Source: Chrysophaeum taylorii (Eukaryota; Sar; Pelagophyceae; Pelagomonadales; Pelagomonadaceae). Taken from it: a stretch of DNA of 64,000 nt. The notes beneath the pieces are model-generated. The model had not been told where the DNA came from. It made no database searches and saw only the letters and a list, made by a program, of their open reading frames with translations. Below, one piece after another: positions 11,413 to 22,362 of the stretch. The position numbers and the translations under genes are program-made. Every line of letters begins with the position of its first letter. Within the stretch, counting starts at the first letter, position 1. The DNA is taken from NCBI GenBank assembly GCA_029834535.1, contig JAQMWT010000488.1, positions 72,001 to 136,000 of the forward strand. The letters are read 5' to 3'.

Positions 11413-14400
11413 ATGGACCAAGCTGGAACGACGTTCGGGAGAGCCGCTCGACATCATGAACATCACGGGGCTCGATGGCAGCATAAACATTCATGTTTGC
11501 GCCAGCTCTCTATTAAGCGAGACTTCGTGCCGCGTGAAGGCGGTCCGGTGCAATACTCGGATCCGGCCGGACGACAAGGTGTGCGTCGTTCACTACTATT
11601 CGATCGGTCAAAGAGTGGACGAAGGGTTCAGAAGACGCGTTATTAGGACCCCGGGACTGTGATGCTCGCCGTCGAGTATGTTGTCGATAAGACAGTGGTC
11701 AACGTCGGCCTTGCCGGCAAGAGCACAGAGAAGGAGAACAATGGTGCTTCTTCACGCATAGGGGCGCGAAGCCGCGCGCGACGCCCGCTTCAACCGACGT
11801 GCCCAGTCGTTGCCGAGCACGAGACGGAGATGTCCCGCGCCGACGCCACGGCGGCCGAAGAGGCCTTGGCTACGGAGATTGAGGCGCGGATGACCGCCGA
11901 GAGGAAGCACGAGGGCCGGGATACCCCACGTCGTCGCGACTCCAGGTCCTGAACGAGCGCGGCGATGTCGGAGCGCGATTTTGAGGTCACGAATGCCTCG
12001 CGTAGAGGCGCGAGATTGGGAGGCCGTGGCCGCCAAACCCGGTGGGTCCCGATGACCCGGCGACGTGCTGAGGGGATCTGCAGGGGGGTCGTCCATTTCA
12101 GGCTCGTTATTCGAATTCTTCTCCGCCTCCCTCGATCTCGGCGAATGGTCCATCCTCGAATCGACGAACGTCGCGTTATTCGAGACTTGTCGGACGTTCC
12201 ACAGGTCGTTCGACGGCGGAGTGCGAGCCGTTCGACGCGCACGTGGAGGCCTACGCCAAGCTTCTCGCTCGGCGTCGATCAGGGTCGACGGCGGGACGAA
12301 GATCTCCGGCGGCCGAGCGCGCGGGCGACAATCCGGAAACCAAGACCGTGTGGCTGCATAAACACGTTCGAGAACTGCCGCTACGTCGACGACGGCGACC
12401 TCGCCGCAGCCAACGAGACACAAGGTCTCGCGCTGTAACGCGGATTGGGTACTCGGCTCCCTCGAGTACTACTACGCCGGGATGTTCTCCGGCGTTGTCT
12501 CGTGTCAGCTCGATAACGCGGCGCCGATACCTACGCCATGAAGCGCTAGAAGGCCACGATCCAATTTCAGGCGTAGGGACGCGCGAAGCCGAGCCGGTGG
12601 TCTAGGACGATTACGTAACGATGGCTGCGGCCCCGGCGGCCGTTCGGGTGGTCTTGCCTGTTTCGGTCACCGAGCCCCCCGATGCAGTGGGCTCGCAGAA
12701 TCGGTGAAGGATACCGGCCGAGCGGCGGTCCAACCTCCGCGAAGGAGAGTGTTGCTGCTGCGTCGCTGCGTACTACCGGAGGAGGAGGAGGAGGATCCGG
12801 GCAACGCGATTGACCTGGAACGAGGGCGAGCTCCCCCTTCGATTCTTCGTCTGCAGTAAGCGCTGCCGCAACGACTTTGCCGCGATGCACGCCGACCTCC
12901 AGCCTGTGCTCCGACGAGAGATCAAGAAACGCATCTCGGCGGCGTTGACGACGACGTGCTCGAAGACGGACGTCCGGCGGCCCGGAGATCGAGTCGAGGC
13001 GATAGGCACCCTAGCCTTTCGGCGGGCATCAGAGTCCGCGCTAAGGCGGTTACTGTCCTGAGGCTCCGCTATGACGCGGGAACAACCTCGGACACTCTCG
13101 CGGTCAAGGGCGTCTCCAACGGCACCATCAAGGTGGAGGGCATCCGCGCAGCGGCGGACAAGGAGACCGCCGTCGCCCGTCGCGCTCGATCGACCGCTTC
13201 GCACCGGCGGCCGCCCGCGCCGCAGCCACCACGATCGCAGTCGCCTGAGCTGCGGAGGCAGTTGGTGGCGGAACAGCTCAAGGTCCTGCAGCTCGACGAG
13301 GCAGCAAGGCAAGCGTCCCAGCAACACCGTCGGCCGAGCGTGCCGTTATGGTGGCGAGCGAAGAGGCCTTCGAGGCCGAGAAGGCCATGGAGGCTGCGGC
13401 AGCTGTGCTGCCCGAGCTGATGCCGAGCCCGTAGTCGAGAGTAACAACTCGAGGTCCGGCGTCAGCGGAGCGAGGAGGCTGCGGCGGCGAAGCGGAAGCG
13501 CGCTCTGTAGGCGGCGGCGGCTGAAGAGAAACAGGCGGCGGCCGCCTGCCCGCCGAAGTGAAGCGAGCAGCAACCGAGGCGGTGGCAACGGAGACGGATC
13601 AGACCAAGGCACAGCTGGCGGCTAAGAATTGCGACCTGGCGAAGATGCGCCACCTCCAACGCAGCTACGTCGACGTCAACGGGGATGCAATGCAGCTGGC
13701 GGTGGAGCTCGACAAGGCCGAGGCCGAGCTTAAAGCGCGGGACGAGGAGATCGATCGACTACGGGCGCGCGTCGTCGAGCTCGAGAAGCGAGACGCCACC
13801 ATTCGAGTTCCATTCAGGCCGGGCGTCGGTGCTGGCAAGGGCCAGGCCTGGCCTCCGCGGGTGCGACACCTGTGTATGCGCCTGTTGGCGTCGCGCGTGG
13901 CGCCGTCCAAGGTCTCTGAAGTCATCGCCTCGATCGTATCGCGTCATCGGGGAAGAGCGCGCCGCCGAGATGAACCTCTCGTCGTCCTCGCGTTTCGTCC
14001 GCAACCTGCGATGCGAGATGGGACGTCTCGACGAGCTCCTCTTGGCCCTCGACCTCAGCGAGGGCGAGGTGCGCGCGTTCCAACAATCGGACGCGTCGCC
14101 GCTCGACGGCAAGGAGCCCGTCGGCACGCAACACCGAATCGACGGCGACCGTGGAGTTCGAGACTAGACCATACGGTGGGCGCGACCGAGCTCGCCGACC
14201 AGACCGCACGCGGCGAATCCCAGGTTATTGCAGCCCGCCTTAGCGACACATCCAGAACACCCTCGATCAGTTCCGTGGCGTGTACGCGAAGCTTCATGGT
14301 TCGGGGGACGGAATTTCAGCGAATGGTGACGTTCGCCGTCTTGCAGGTGCTTTCGGGACGACCGACAACGCAGCGGCGGCCTTGGCAAGCGTCCGAGAGC

Positions 14401-15123
14401 GGGCCGATGCGCATGCCGTCAAGCGTCAGCGCCGAGCCACCGCCGCTGCCGAAGGAACAGACAGAGGTGGTAGTGGTGGAAGGAAATCTGCCCCCCGTCG
14501 TCTCGACCAGGACGACGACGAGACTGTGACGGCCGTGTGGTTGATGCAGCGCGAATGGGGCGGCTGGACCACGAGGCGAATGCCGCCGCTCGTCGCCAAG
14601 CATCTCAAGCAGATCTGCCGCAAGATCAAAATGGAGAGGCAGGCGTTGATGGTTGAGCCTGTTGCAGCGACGGCCGCCACCGCAGTGCTTGGTACGGAAA
14701 CGCGCGAGCGCAGGGCCCTGGACTCTCGGCGGCGCCTTGCGAGCGACGCTGGTCTCAAGGGAAAAGCCGGGGCTTCTCCTCTGGCCACAAAGCGAGCAAG
14801 GCGCAAGCGAGGGGCGAAACGAGACCAGCTGCCTTCGATTGTCGACTCTCTTGTTCGCCAGCGAGTCGAGGTGTTGTGGGAGCTCGAGGGAGAACCTGGG
14901 GTCTATTGGATGCCAGGCGAGATTGAGGCCGTCTCGGACGCGAATTCAAAGGATGGCCGTAGAAAGAAAACTTGGGACTGGATGGATATTCATCGGCTAC
15001 GACGACGGCTTCTCCGGTTGGCTCGTAGCAAATCGTCCGACGTTTTTTCGAGGCACCAAACCTGGCACCTGGCGGTTCGAGCTCGACACCAACGAATACG
15101 ACGAGGATGTGGACGTAACATGA
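11413..15123 (+). pseudogene. Frameshifted relic of a long coiled-coil protein with C-terminal Tudor-like domain
   Basis: Protein-like stretches follow one another on the plus strand but jump frames repeatedly. They include coiled-coil at 11,810-11,940 (RADATAAEEALATEIEARM), a CSKRCRNDF-containing segment at 12,810-13,060, coiled-coil at 13,560-13,800 (DEEIDRLRARVVELEKRD), and a helical segment at 13,940-14,160 (RCEMGRLDELLLALDLSEGE). A Trp-rich basic segment follows at 14,520-14,650 (WLMQREWGGWTTRRMPP). The end combines VEVLWELEGEPGVYWMPGEI with, one frame away, GYDDGFSGWL, the usual layout of Tudor/Agenet-like domains. No single intact frame exists and no introns repair it convincingly. It may be a decayed host gene or a mobile-element protein; the function is unknown. 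Confidence 0.4.
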
Positions 15124-15180
15124 TATGACACTTAGCGATACTTTTTGAATTCCCTAGTAGTTGCTCTTATCTGTGCGACG

Positions 15181-16030
15181 ATGGCTCACTACTCTGGCGG
15201 CGGTGGAGTCGGCGCACCCGGGTCAACGGAGGCCACGGGGGACGGGAATGTCTCGACCGATGTTCAGGTCTTCCTCGACAACTTGTTTGGCGACGCTACG
15301 ACGCGGAAATGGTGAGTTAAACGTCGCGGCGTCGAAACGTGCTTGTTTTTTAGATGCTGTAGTATTGGGTCGCGGGAAATGGGTACCCACTCGTTCGGTG
15401 ACCATTTCTAGGCACCTCCATGGTGTGCCCGAGGGCCCCCAATGCTTCAAACGAGCTCGGCGAGCCACTTCGGCGGCCTTTTCTAGTCGTCCGAGGCCTC
15501 GTTTGCCGAGCCGTCATATTGGGCCACATGCGTGGTCCAAGGTGCTCGTTTGGGCCTAGGTACGGCCCGCCAGGCTCGTCGGCGTCGTTCGTGGCCCAGC
15601 CGTCGGTCGAGACTTCGTGGTCGCTCGCGACGTCCGCGGTCCAAAATTTACTGCCGACAGCAACCCTCGATTCCCACGTGACTGGTGGTATTTCAACAAG
15701 CTCTCCAAGTCGATCGTCCAGGAGCTGACCCACCGTGACATTACCGCACGTAGCATCCCGCATCGATCAATCAATGGTGTCTACGGCAAGAAAACGATAT
15801 ACTACGTCACCACCGTCGACAACGCGACCACCTACGCGTTCCAACCGCGGCACCAGTATAAGGTCGAGCCCCTGATCGTCGACCACTGGGAGGTGATCCT
15901 CGCGATGCATTTGAACGTGGGTGCCACCAGCTCGGTCTTGCGCTTCGACGACAACGCGAGCGAAACCGCGTTCCCGGGGACATTTTGGGAGCTCCTCGAA
16001 CTCAACGATCCCGCGTGGCTCGGCAGCTAA
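15181..16030 (+). pseudogene. Unrecognised gene with one likely 100-nt intron, interrupted by an in-frame TAG
   Basis: The ATG at 15181 opens MAHYSGGGGVGAPGSTEA and reads to CGGAAATG. A GTGAGT donor at 15312 and a ttctag acceptor ending at 15411 restore an open frame (KWHLHGVPEGPQCFKRA). That frame meets TAG at 15557-15559, then continues in the same phase through RDWWYFNKLSKSIVQEL, a YKVEPLIVDHWEVI segment and FWELLELNDPAWLGS to the stop at 16030. The single TAG could be a disabling mutation or lie in a missed intron. It follows the Tudor-like relic by 60 nt on the same strand and may belong to the same former element. I recognise no family. Confidence 0.35.
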
Positions 16031-17208
16031 ATTCGCCGCCGCGGTCGCCTGGCTCATCCAAAAACACACAACTGTCGGAGCTGCGGGCTTGCGTCACGGG
16101 CGAGGCGACGCGCGTCGAGCGTGGTCCAACTCGCCGGTCGCGCGAGGGCCGATTAGTCTTGTCCAGCTGGCGACGGCGTTCCCGGCTTGGGCGCGAGCCT
16201 GGTGGTACTCGGCGGAGCCGTTGACCGAAGAATTCCAACGCCGCCGCGGGGCCTACCGTGCGACCGCCGACGACAATGGGACAATGGGTCTGCTCTTCTC
16301 GCCTGGCTCCTCGGCGTTACGGACTGGCTGGAATACGCGCCGCAGTCGCGCCGACAGCGCTGCTTTCCTCTGGGTCCCGTCGCCGAGCGTCGTCTCCGCC
16401 CACGGCCTTCGCCGAGAGCTCTCGACGGCGGCGTGCCGCGACGTACCGGCGAACTACGCACCCGATAGCCCCCATTCCCTCGACCCCTCGTCAAAAAGGC
16501 CTGGCGAAACAGGACAAACGCTCTGCCCCTGCTCCGACATCACCTGCGCCGACGTTGATATTGCCAGCCCAGTGCGTCCTAGCAGAAGTTGCCAGCCTAA
16601 GAGGTTTTATAGGCAGGGCCGGCGCGGCGGCGGTCATCGAAGACTGGGCGAGCTGGTGGAGTGACGGCGGCGAGGTCCGGGCGCTCGTGGTCGGGAAGCA
16701 TCTGCGATGATTTTTTCATAGGTGTTACGCTCGATAAACGAGAACAGCAACGTAGCGCTCGGATAGTTGGCACCGCAGTACCGCGACGATCAGGCAATCA
16801 GAGATGAAAATCGCGGCGGAATTTCACCTCGAGTTCGACGCCGCGCTTGGCAGTCCTCAGTCGGGTCACCATCGTATCGGCGGCGCGCCACGATAACCTC
16901 GAACATGGAGAGCGCAGGCCCGGCGCAGCCGGGCAGACGAGGCTTCTGAGGCGTCGCCATCATTTCATTTCTTCGGGGCTGCGTCTGGCCGGTTCTGCTG
17001 GTTGATGAATCTTTGGATGGTTGAAGAATTTGAACCTTCGTTGAAGGGTTTGAATCTTCAACGAAGTTGGAACGTGGCTCAAACATGCCATTAAAAGCTT
17101 TTTTCGGATTGTATCTGAACATATCAAAAGTTTGCAGCTGTTACTGGAACTGCTTTCCATCCACAGGATTTATATCCTCTTGGTGCTACTTTGGGGAAGA
17201 AGCGTGTC
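16031..17208. other. Non-coding spacer before duplication copy B
   Basis: No supported gene. Around 17,020-17,065 there is a short imperfect inverted repeat built on ttgaagaatttgaac and its complement. Otherwise no structure is seen. Confidence 0.45.
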
Positions 17209-18630
17209 AACCCAAAAAAAAATTCAATTGAAATGTCAACAACAGAGTAACAGAATAGGGTCCAGGAATGTCCGCGGATCTCTCTATAGACGTCGTGGGC
17301 GACGTGGAATCTGTAGGACGAGAGACAACGCCGACTTAAACATCAATGAAACGGGTACCACAGGGGATGAATAGGTGAGATCCGGGACTATCCAGGAATT
17401 CCGAGGTTTGTTCAATCGCGGACTGGCGCTTTCTTGAAGAAGCTTTCTTGTACACCACGTGGTACAAAGAAGAAGAAGAGATTCGTGATCAGCAGAATGA
17501 AGGTTGTGCTCTACGCGCTCAGCGTCGCCGCGGTCGCCGCCACCACGTACCCAAGGATCGAAAAGTTCTCCATCTATGGCGCGTTTTACTCGAGCCAGTA
17601 CAGAGAGACCGCTCCCGTTCTCGAGCACATCTGTTCGATCGACCCTGAATGTGCGCCGTATGCCCGAGCACTCTACTACGTCCTCGACAATTGCGAAATC
17701 AGCAAGTACAAGTTCGCAAATGTCGCGTTTGTCCATACTGGGGGGTACGGCGGGACCAATTCGAACGGAAACGGAGGAAAGAAGCAACGAACCAGACAGC
17801 GCGTTCGAACCGGGCGTCGACGTGCTTTGGCCGAGCGTGCTCTGTCCGAGAAAAACGATAAAAAAGATTTAGAGTTTTTTTACACCAAAGAGGCGAAAGA
17901 ATTTGACAACATGCAATGTGAGTGTTACGACGAAGACTCGGAAGACTACAAACGCCGTCTGACGGAATACAAGGTCATCGATACGGCGCAGTTCCTCGAC
18001 GAGACCGAATTCTATTTCGAGTTCAACGCCACCACCTATCAACTCATCAACCCCGATCACGACGAGAATCTCGAGAAATGCATTGAAGAGTTCGATCCCG
18101 ATGCCTACGCCGTATCCATCCGCGAATCCGGCCGAGGCGCCCTCTACACCAACGTCATGGACACCGTTGACTTCGATTTCATCAGCCCGGTGATGCGCGA
18201 GAAGGCGATGGAGTGCCACGACGACAATGACTGCCCTTACGGCGAGTATTGCATCGACATCTGCGACAAGAAGTATTGGTACCACGATTGCTACAAATAC
18301 TGCTTCTAGCTTCTCCGGCAGGCATCGAGCGCCGATGGTGCCACCCCTTTATGAACGGTGGCCAAGCTCAAGAACCTCCCTGCGCGGTGGTGGCCTGAAA
18401 GACCGCACTCCTTTTGCTTTCTCCGGCCGCCTCTCCTCTGACCCCCCCCTGCTTCTCTCTCTTCTTGCTGCGAAGCGGACCACCCCCGCACACATCGTTG
18501 CTGCTTCTCGGTGGTTCCTGCAATCAACCCCGCACCCCACCTGCTGCTGTGAGGCGGATCACCCCTCACACAACAACAACGCCATTGCAACTGGCACCAC
18601 CTTCCTCGGAAGATTTCTCCGTGCTGTTGC
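17209..18630. repeat. Segmental duplication, copy B
   Basis: Second copy of the block at 9,338-10,770, in direct orientation about 7.9 kb away. The upstream part is rearranged or diverged, whereas the coding region and 3' flank are over 99 per cent identical by eye. After 18,620 only a short island (ggctggaagacg) still matches. Confidence 0.85.
17497..18309 (+). CDS. Secreted cysteine-rich protein, copy B
   Basis: 270 residues, starting at the same MKVVLYALS signal peptide as copy A. It differs from copy A at seven of 813 nucleotides, giving two residue changes. The basic stretch and the Cys-rich C-terminus (CPYGEYCIDICDKKYWY) are identical. Its 5' flank differs clearly from copy A, so the copies may be expressed differently. 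Both copies being intact and nearly identical suggests a recent duplication or gene conversion; neither looks like a pseudogene. Function unknown. Confidence 0.75.
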   Translation: MKVVLYALSVAAVAATTYPRIEKFSIYGAFYSSQYRETAPVLEHICSIDPECAPYARALYYVLDNCEISKYKFANVAFVHTGGYGGTNSNGNGGKKQRTRQRVRTGRRRALAERALSEKNDKKDLEFFYTKEAKEFDNMQCECYDEDSEDYKRRLTEYKVIDTAQFLDETEFYFEFNATTYQLINPDHDENLEKCIEEFDPDAYAVSIRESGRGALYTNVMDTVDFDFISPVMREKAMECHDDNDCPYGEYCIDICDKKYWYHDCYKYCF

Positions 18631-20587
18631 TGCTGCTGATGCAGCTCACGTGAATGCTTGGCTGGAAGACGCGCGTTCTCCCGTTTTTCGTCGTTCCGGC
18701 CGCCCATACTCTGATATCCTGTATGATCTCGCTCTGAAGTGTGAGGTCGGAAATGTGGTTGGGGGGGCCCTACCGCAGGAGGGTGAGGATATCATGAACG
18801 GCGTCGACGCCGCAGTGCCGAATCAACCATAGGGAGGGACCCGGCCGCCAAGTGACTACGAAACCGGCGTCCTAGACACGACGACTCCTCCTCCTGCTGC
18901 CGCACAGCAACCGCCGCGGTAACGAGATTTGGAGGATGACCAACGTCGCGTCGGGACCTGACTTGTTGACAAGGTGCGCGACTTCTTCCTCGACGAGGTG
19001 GGTGACTTCTTCCTCGACGACGGCAAAGCGACTTCTTCCTCGACGACGGCAAAGTCGCTAGTTTTGGCAAGCAAGACACACGAAAGACACGAATCTTATA
19101 CTATTGTGATCGTTGCGCGCAAAGGACACTGGCCGTAACGTGTACATAGAAGCGCAGGGGCCGACACCATGAGGGACGTGCGCAAACAACCATCATCGTG
19201 ATGAGATATGTAGATATGCAAGTGAAATTATACGAAAATCAAGTGTACATGAACTGAAAGTGCATCAACTGAGCGTCGAATGTTGCACTGCATCAACTGA
19301 GAAGAAGACGAAATGAGCTTTTCATAGTGTGCGCCGTGTTTGGCGTCGAGACCATGTGTACAACGACAAGTCTTGTTCTGGCACCTTTGCGACGATCCGT
19401 ACCCCAACACGACGTTTGTCAAGGAGCACCACCGTCTACCCTATAGGGCGTCGTCTCGGCGAGCAGCAGCCACCCGCGGCAGCGCACCGAGCACCCGCGT
19501 CGACGCGTTCCGACGCTCGCCGCTGCCGCGAACCGGCGCTCGGGCGGTCGCCGTCCGCAACGCCAGCCCGGATGACTATCCTGGGTGTCATTTTCGCTCC
19601 TCAGGTCCACGTTCAAGGTTCATCGTTGTCGTGGAAGGCCACCGCTCGGAGGGGACTCCCCTTCGTGGCCGTCCGCGCGAGGGGGAGACGGCGCCTCCGT
19701 GGTGTGGCTCGGGCAGGGTCGCCACCGGGACTAGCGACGAGTGGAGCAGGACGCGCGTCCTGCCGTCGGACGCGTGACGTTGGGCGCGGGCGACGCGGGT
19801 GGCTGCGGGAGCCCGGCCTAAGTGGTAGCTAGCTGCCCGCTCAGCTCGCTCGCGCGCGACGCCGGCTGCTGTCGATCAACGGCGATTTCCGTGATGTCGC
19901 GCAGATGATGAGTGCAACCTCGAGGGGCACGCGCCTCGCTGGTCCCATCCAAGGCGGAGAAGACGATGCCATCGACGGTGCCGCGGCCTCGCGGGCGTTG
20001 CTCAACGACGGTGGACCCCGGATTGTGGCGGGGCGCCGGCGAGGAAGATCTTCTTGCAAGGATTTGGCCCAATTGGTGGGCCTTCAAGTTGGAGGTTGCC
20101 GGCATCATCACCAGACGAGCGTCTTGATGTCGTAGGGGTGATCGATCGATCGCTCGCTCGACGACGAGGAGGACGCCCTGCCGCCGTACAAGTGTAGAGA
20201 GAGTCGGGCGGCAGGACAAAGATGGCAGCGAAGACCTCGGACAGGACGGGAGGAGGCCGCGCGGAGGGTGGCGGTAGAGCATGTTGTCATGCCAGAGTGC
20301 GATGATGCGCGGATGCGGAGGAGTAGTCGATTGCGCGCGCGCGCGCGTCGAAAGGGAGGGCGTCGGTGTGCCCAGGGTGGTACCTCCTCCTTCGCATGCG
20401 AAAGAGAAAGCCACAACAGTCCGTCCGTCCGTCCGTCCGTCCGTCCGCCGTCCGTCCCTATGAGATAGAGGTCAACGTCACGACCTCGGTCCTTTCAGAT
20501 CGATCTCGAGGGTAATGAATAATAATAACTCTTTGGTGAAAAAATAACCCTCTCTAGGTTAGCCTTCTCTAAGAGAGGGTTAGGTAG
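18310..20587. other. Gene-free stretch with short tandem repeats
   Basis: After the shared 3' flank no frame looks like a real protein. Seen here: two to three copies of a unit containing gacttcttcctcgacgacgg at 18,977-19,055, and a (tccg)n microsatellite at 20,420-20,458. Just downstream of the latter, near 20,550-20,582, the paired strings ccctctct and agagaggg form a small inverted repeat close to the end of the next gene. Confidence 0.5.
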
Positions 20588-21775
20588 TTAGCTTTTCAGC
20601 CAAAGAATATCATGATGATGTAATCTGCGAAGATCGTCGTGTTTGGCGTCGTCGTCGTCGTCGAGGTCGTGGAAGAGGCGGCGGAAGACGACGGGTGCCC
20701 CGATGCCTGCGGTGGCGAAGGCCCAGGCGATGTCGCTGAGGTGTTGGGGATGGAAGTCGTCGAGGCGGAGGGAGGCGTCCTCGGAAATGGCGACGAAGAG
20801 GTCGCGGTTGGAGACGGAGGCCTGCGCAAAGGCGAGGGCAAGGTTGGAAAGGTCGTGGGGCTGGAAGTGGGCCATGTTTTGAACCGCGCAGCGTGCGATT
20901 GTGTCGAAGAGGCGCGGCGCGCGCGTTCCGGCGTTGGCGTAGGACCGGGCGAGCGTCGCGAGGTGAGGCGGCTCGAAACATTCGACGTCCATGAGCGCGA
21001 TGGCTCGGTTAGTGATTTTCGAGAAGAGCGCGGGGGCAGCAACGCCCGCCCGCGCGAAGGCCCAGGCCGTCCCGGCGAGGTCGCGGGGCGAGAACTCCTC
21101 GACGCGCGCCCGTCGCGCCGCCGCGCCAAAACAAGTTTCGGCGGGCGTATCGGTCGCCGCCAGGCTCCAGAGCGTGTTTGTGATCATTTCGGGGGAAAAG
21201 GCGGGGAGCTTGGCGGGGACCACCCGCACGATCCCCCGGAAGAGCTCGGGGTCGGGGTTTCCCGCGTAAGCGAACCCCCAGGCGACTTTCGCGGTGTCGC
21301 GAGCTGAAAACGACCAGAGCCGCGGCGCGATTTCCTTCGCCAGCGCGCTGTAGACTTGGGGGGTCCCCGTGCGGGACACGGCGAAGGCCCACACGAGGTC
21401 CGCGAGATCCCGGGGCGCGCACCGGTGCGCTTTTTCTGCCGCGTTTTTTCCGATGTGGAAGAAGAGCGCATCGTCGGTGTAGTTGAGCGTCGCGAACCCC
21501 CAGGCCGCGTTCGCGAGGGCCTTTCCGTCGAAGATTTCGAGCTGTACACGGCACGCATCGGCGAGCCGCCGCAACGCGACGAGATCCCTCGCCTCGAGCT
21601 TGGCTAACCTGCACGCTGTCGTCGCGAGGTTCGTGCTGTCGAACGACGCCCCCTTCTCCAGAAACAACGAGGTCACGTCCTCCGCCGTCTCGACGCGACT
21701 CAGCTCCCGGTGCATCGCGACTTGCCAGTCTTTCCTGACGATCATCATCATCGCGACGGCCGCGATGAATATCAT
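20588..21775 (-). CDS. Helical-repeat protein of OPR/HPR (RAP-associated) type
   Basis: About 395 residues, no intron. The first ATG in frame is at 21775; internal Met codons nearby make the exact start uncertain. From about residue 60 to 370 it consists of roughly eight tandem repeats of about 36-38 residues with the pattern F-P-x-D-L-A-x-x-A-W-A-F-A-x-A-G-x-x-x-P-x-L-F (DLAGTAWAFARAGVAAPALF, HLSDIAWAFATAGIGAPVVF). Such octotricopeptide or heptatricopeptide-like arrays bind organelle RNA in green algae, apicomplexans and stramenopiles, often with a C-terminal RAP domain, which I do not see here. A role in organelle RNA processing or translation is inference. The N-terminal hydrophobic MIFIAAVAMMMIV could be part of a targeting signal. 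Confidence 0.7.
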   Translation of the reverse strand: MIFIAAVAMMMIVRKDWQVAMHRELSRVETAEDVTSLFLEKGASFDSTNLATTACRLAKLEARDLVALRRLADACRVQLEIFDGKALANAAWGFATLNYTDDALFFHIGKNAAEKAHRCAPRDLADLVWAFAVSRTGTPQVYSALAKEIAPRLWSFSARDTAKVAWGFAYAGNPDPELFRGIVRVVPAKLPAFSPEMITNTLWSLAATDTPAETCFGAAARRARVEEFSPRDLAGTAWAFARAGVAAPALFSKITNRAIALMDVECFEPPHLATLARSYANAGTRAPRLFDTIARCAVQNMAHFQPHDLSNLALAFAQASVSNRDLFVAISEDASLRLDDFHPQHLSDIAWAFATAGIGAPVVFRRLFHDLDDDDDAKHDDLRRLHHHDILWLKS

Positions 21776-22362
21776 CTTCAACTTTGTATCCGTTATAATC
21801 CCCCATATTCCTTACCCTTTCGACGCCGTCAGCAAAAAAAAACGTGTGGTCGGTCACAAGAGGTACGACGACGATGTTCTGTGTGAGCGAATGAATGAAC
21901 GAGGTGTGGTCCGATGATGCATCGGCGCGCGGGCACGGCGTCGGCAGCCGCGCGGTGAGGCGTGACGACGCGTTGCCGCGCGGCCAATAACCCTAACCCT
22001 AATTGGTTCCTTACGGTCCGGGGTCGTGACGTCGCTCCCCCGACAAAAAAAGAGTGAGCGTGCCGTCGCCGCGCGCGCCGCGCGCCCGCGAGGCTCGGCA
22101 GCGGGCGCGGCGGGTGCGACGAGCCCTGGGGCGGTCGCATAACGGCCCGCCGCGTCCGCGATCGCGGTCCCCTGAGACCCCGAAGAGCAGAAATGCTCCT
22201 TGCCCCGGGCGGCGGACCTCTGCTGAGGACAAACCAAACACCTTGATGTTGTTGTTGTTGTTGTTGTTGTTGTCAAGACTAAAACGAAAAAAAAGAACAC
22301 TCCTCTTGTTGTCTGTCCGTCCGTCCGCAGGTATTTATTTTTAAACGTATTCGAATGATCAT
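21776..22362. other. Intergenic region between OPR-like gene and SDH1
   Basis: Non-coding. It contains two telomere-like ccctaa units at about 21,988-22,000, a (gtt)n run at 22,244-22,273 and a short (gtcc)n run near 22,318. It is probably the 5' side of the OPR-like gene and the 3' side of SDH1. Confidence 0.5.

Noticed and set aside
18227-18832. 201-residue plus-strand frame over the 3' end of copy B
   Set aside because: Overlaps the real gene out of frame; the equivalent frame in copy A ends differently after the 3' flank.
21985-22002. Telomere-like ccctaaccctaa
   Set aside because: Only two units in the interior of a gene-dense region; chance or a minor interstitial repeat.
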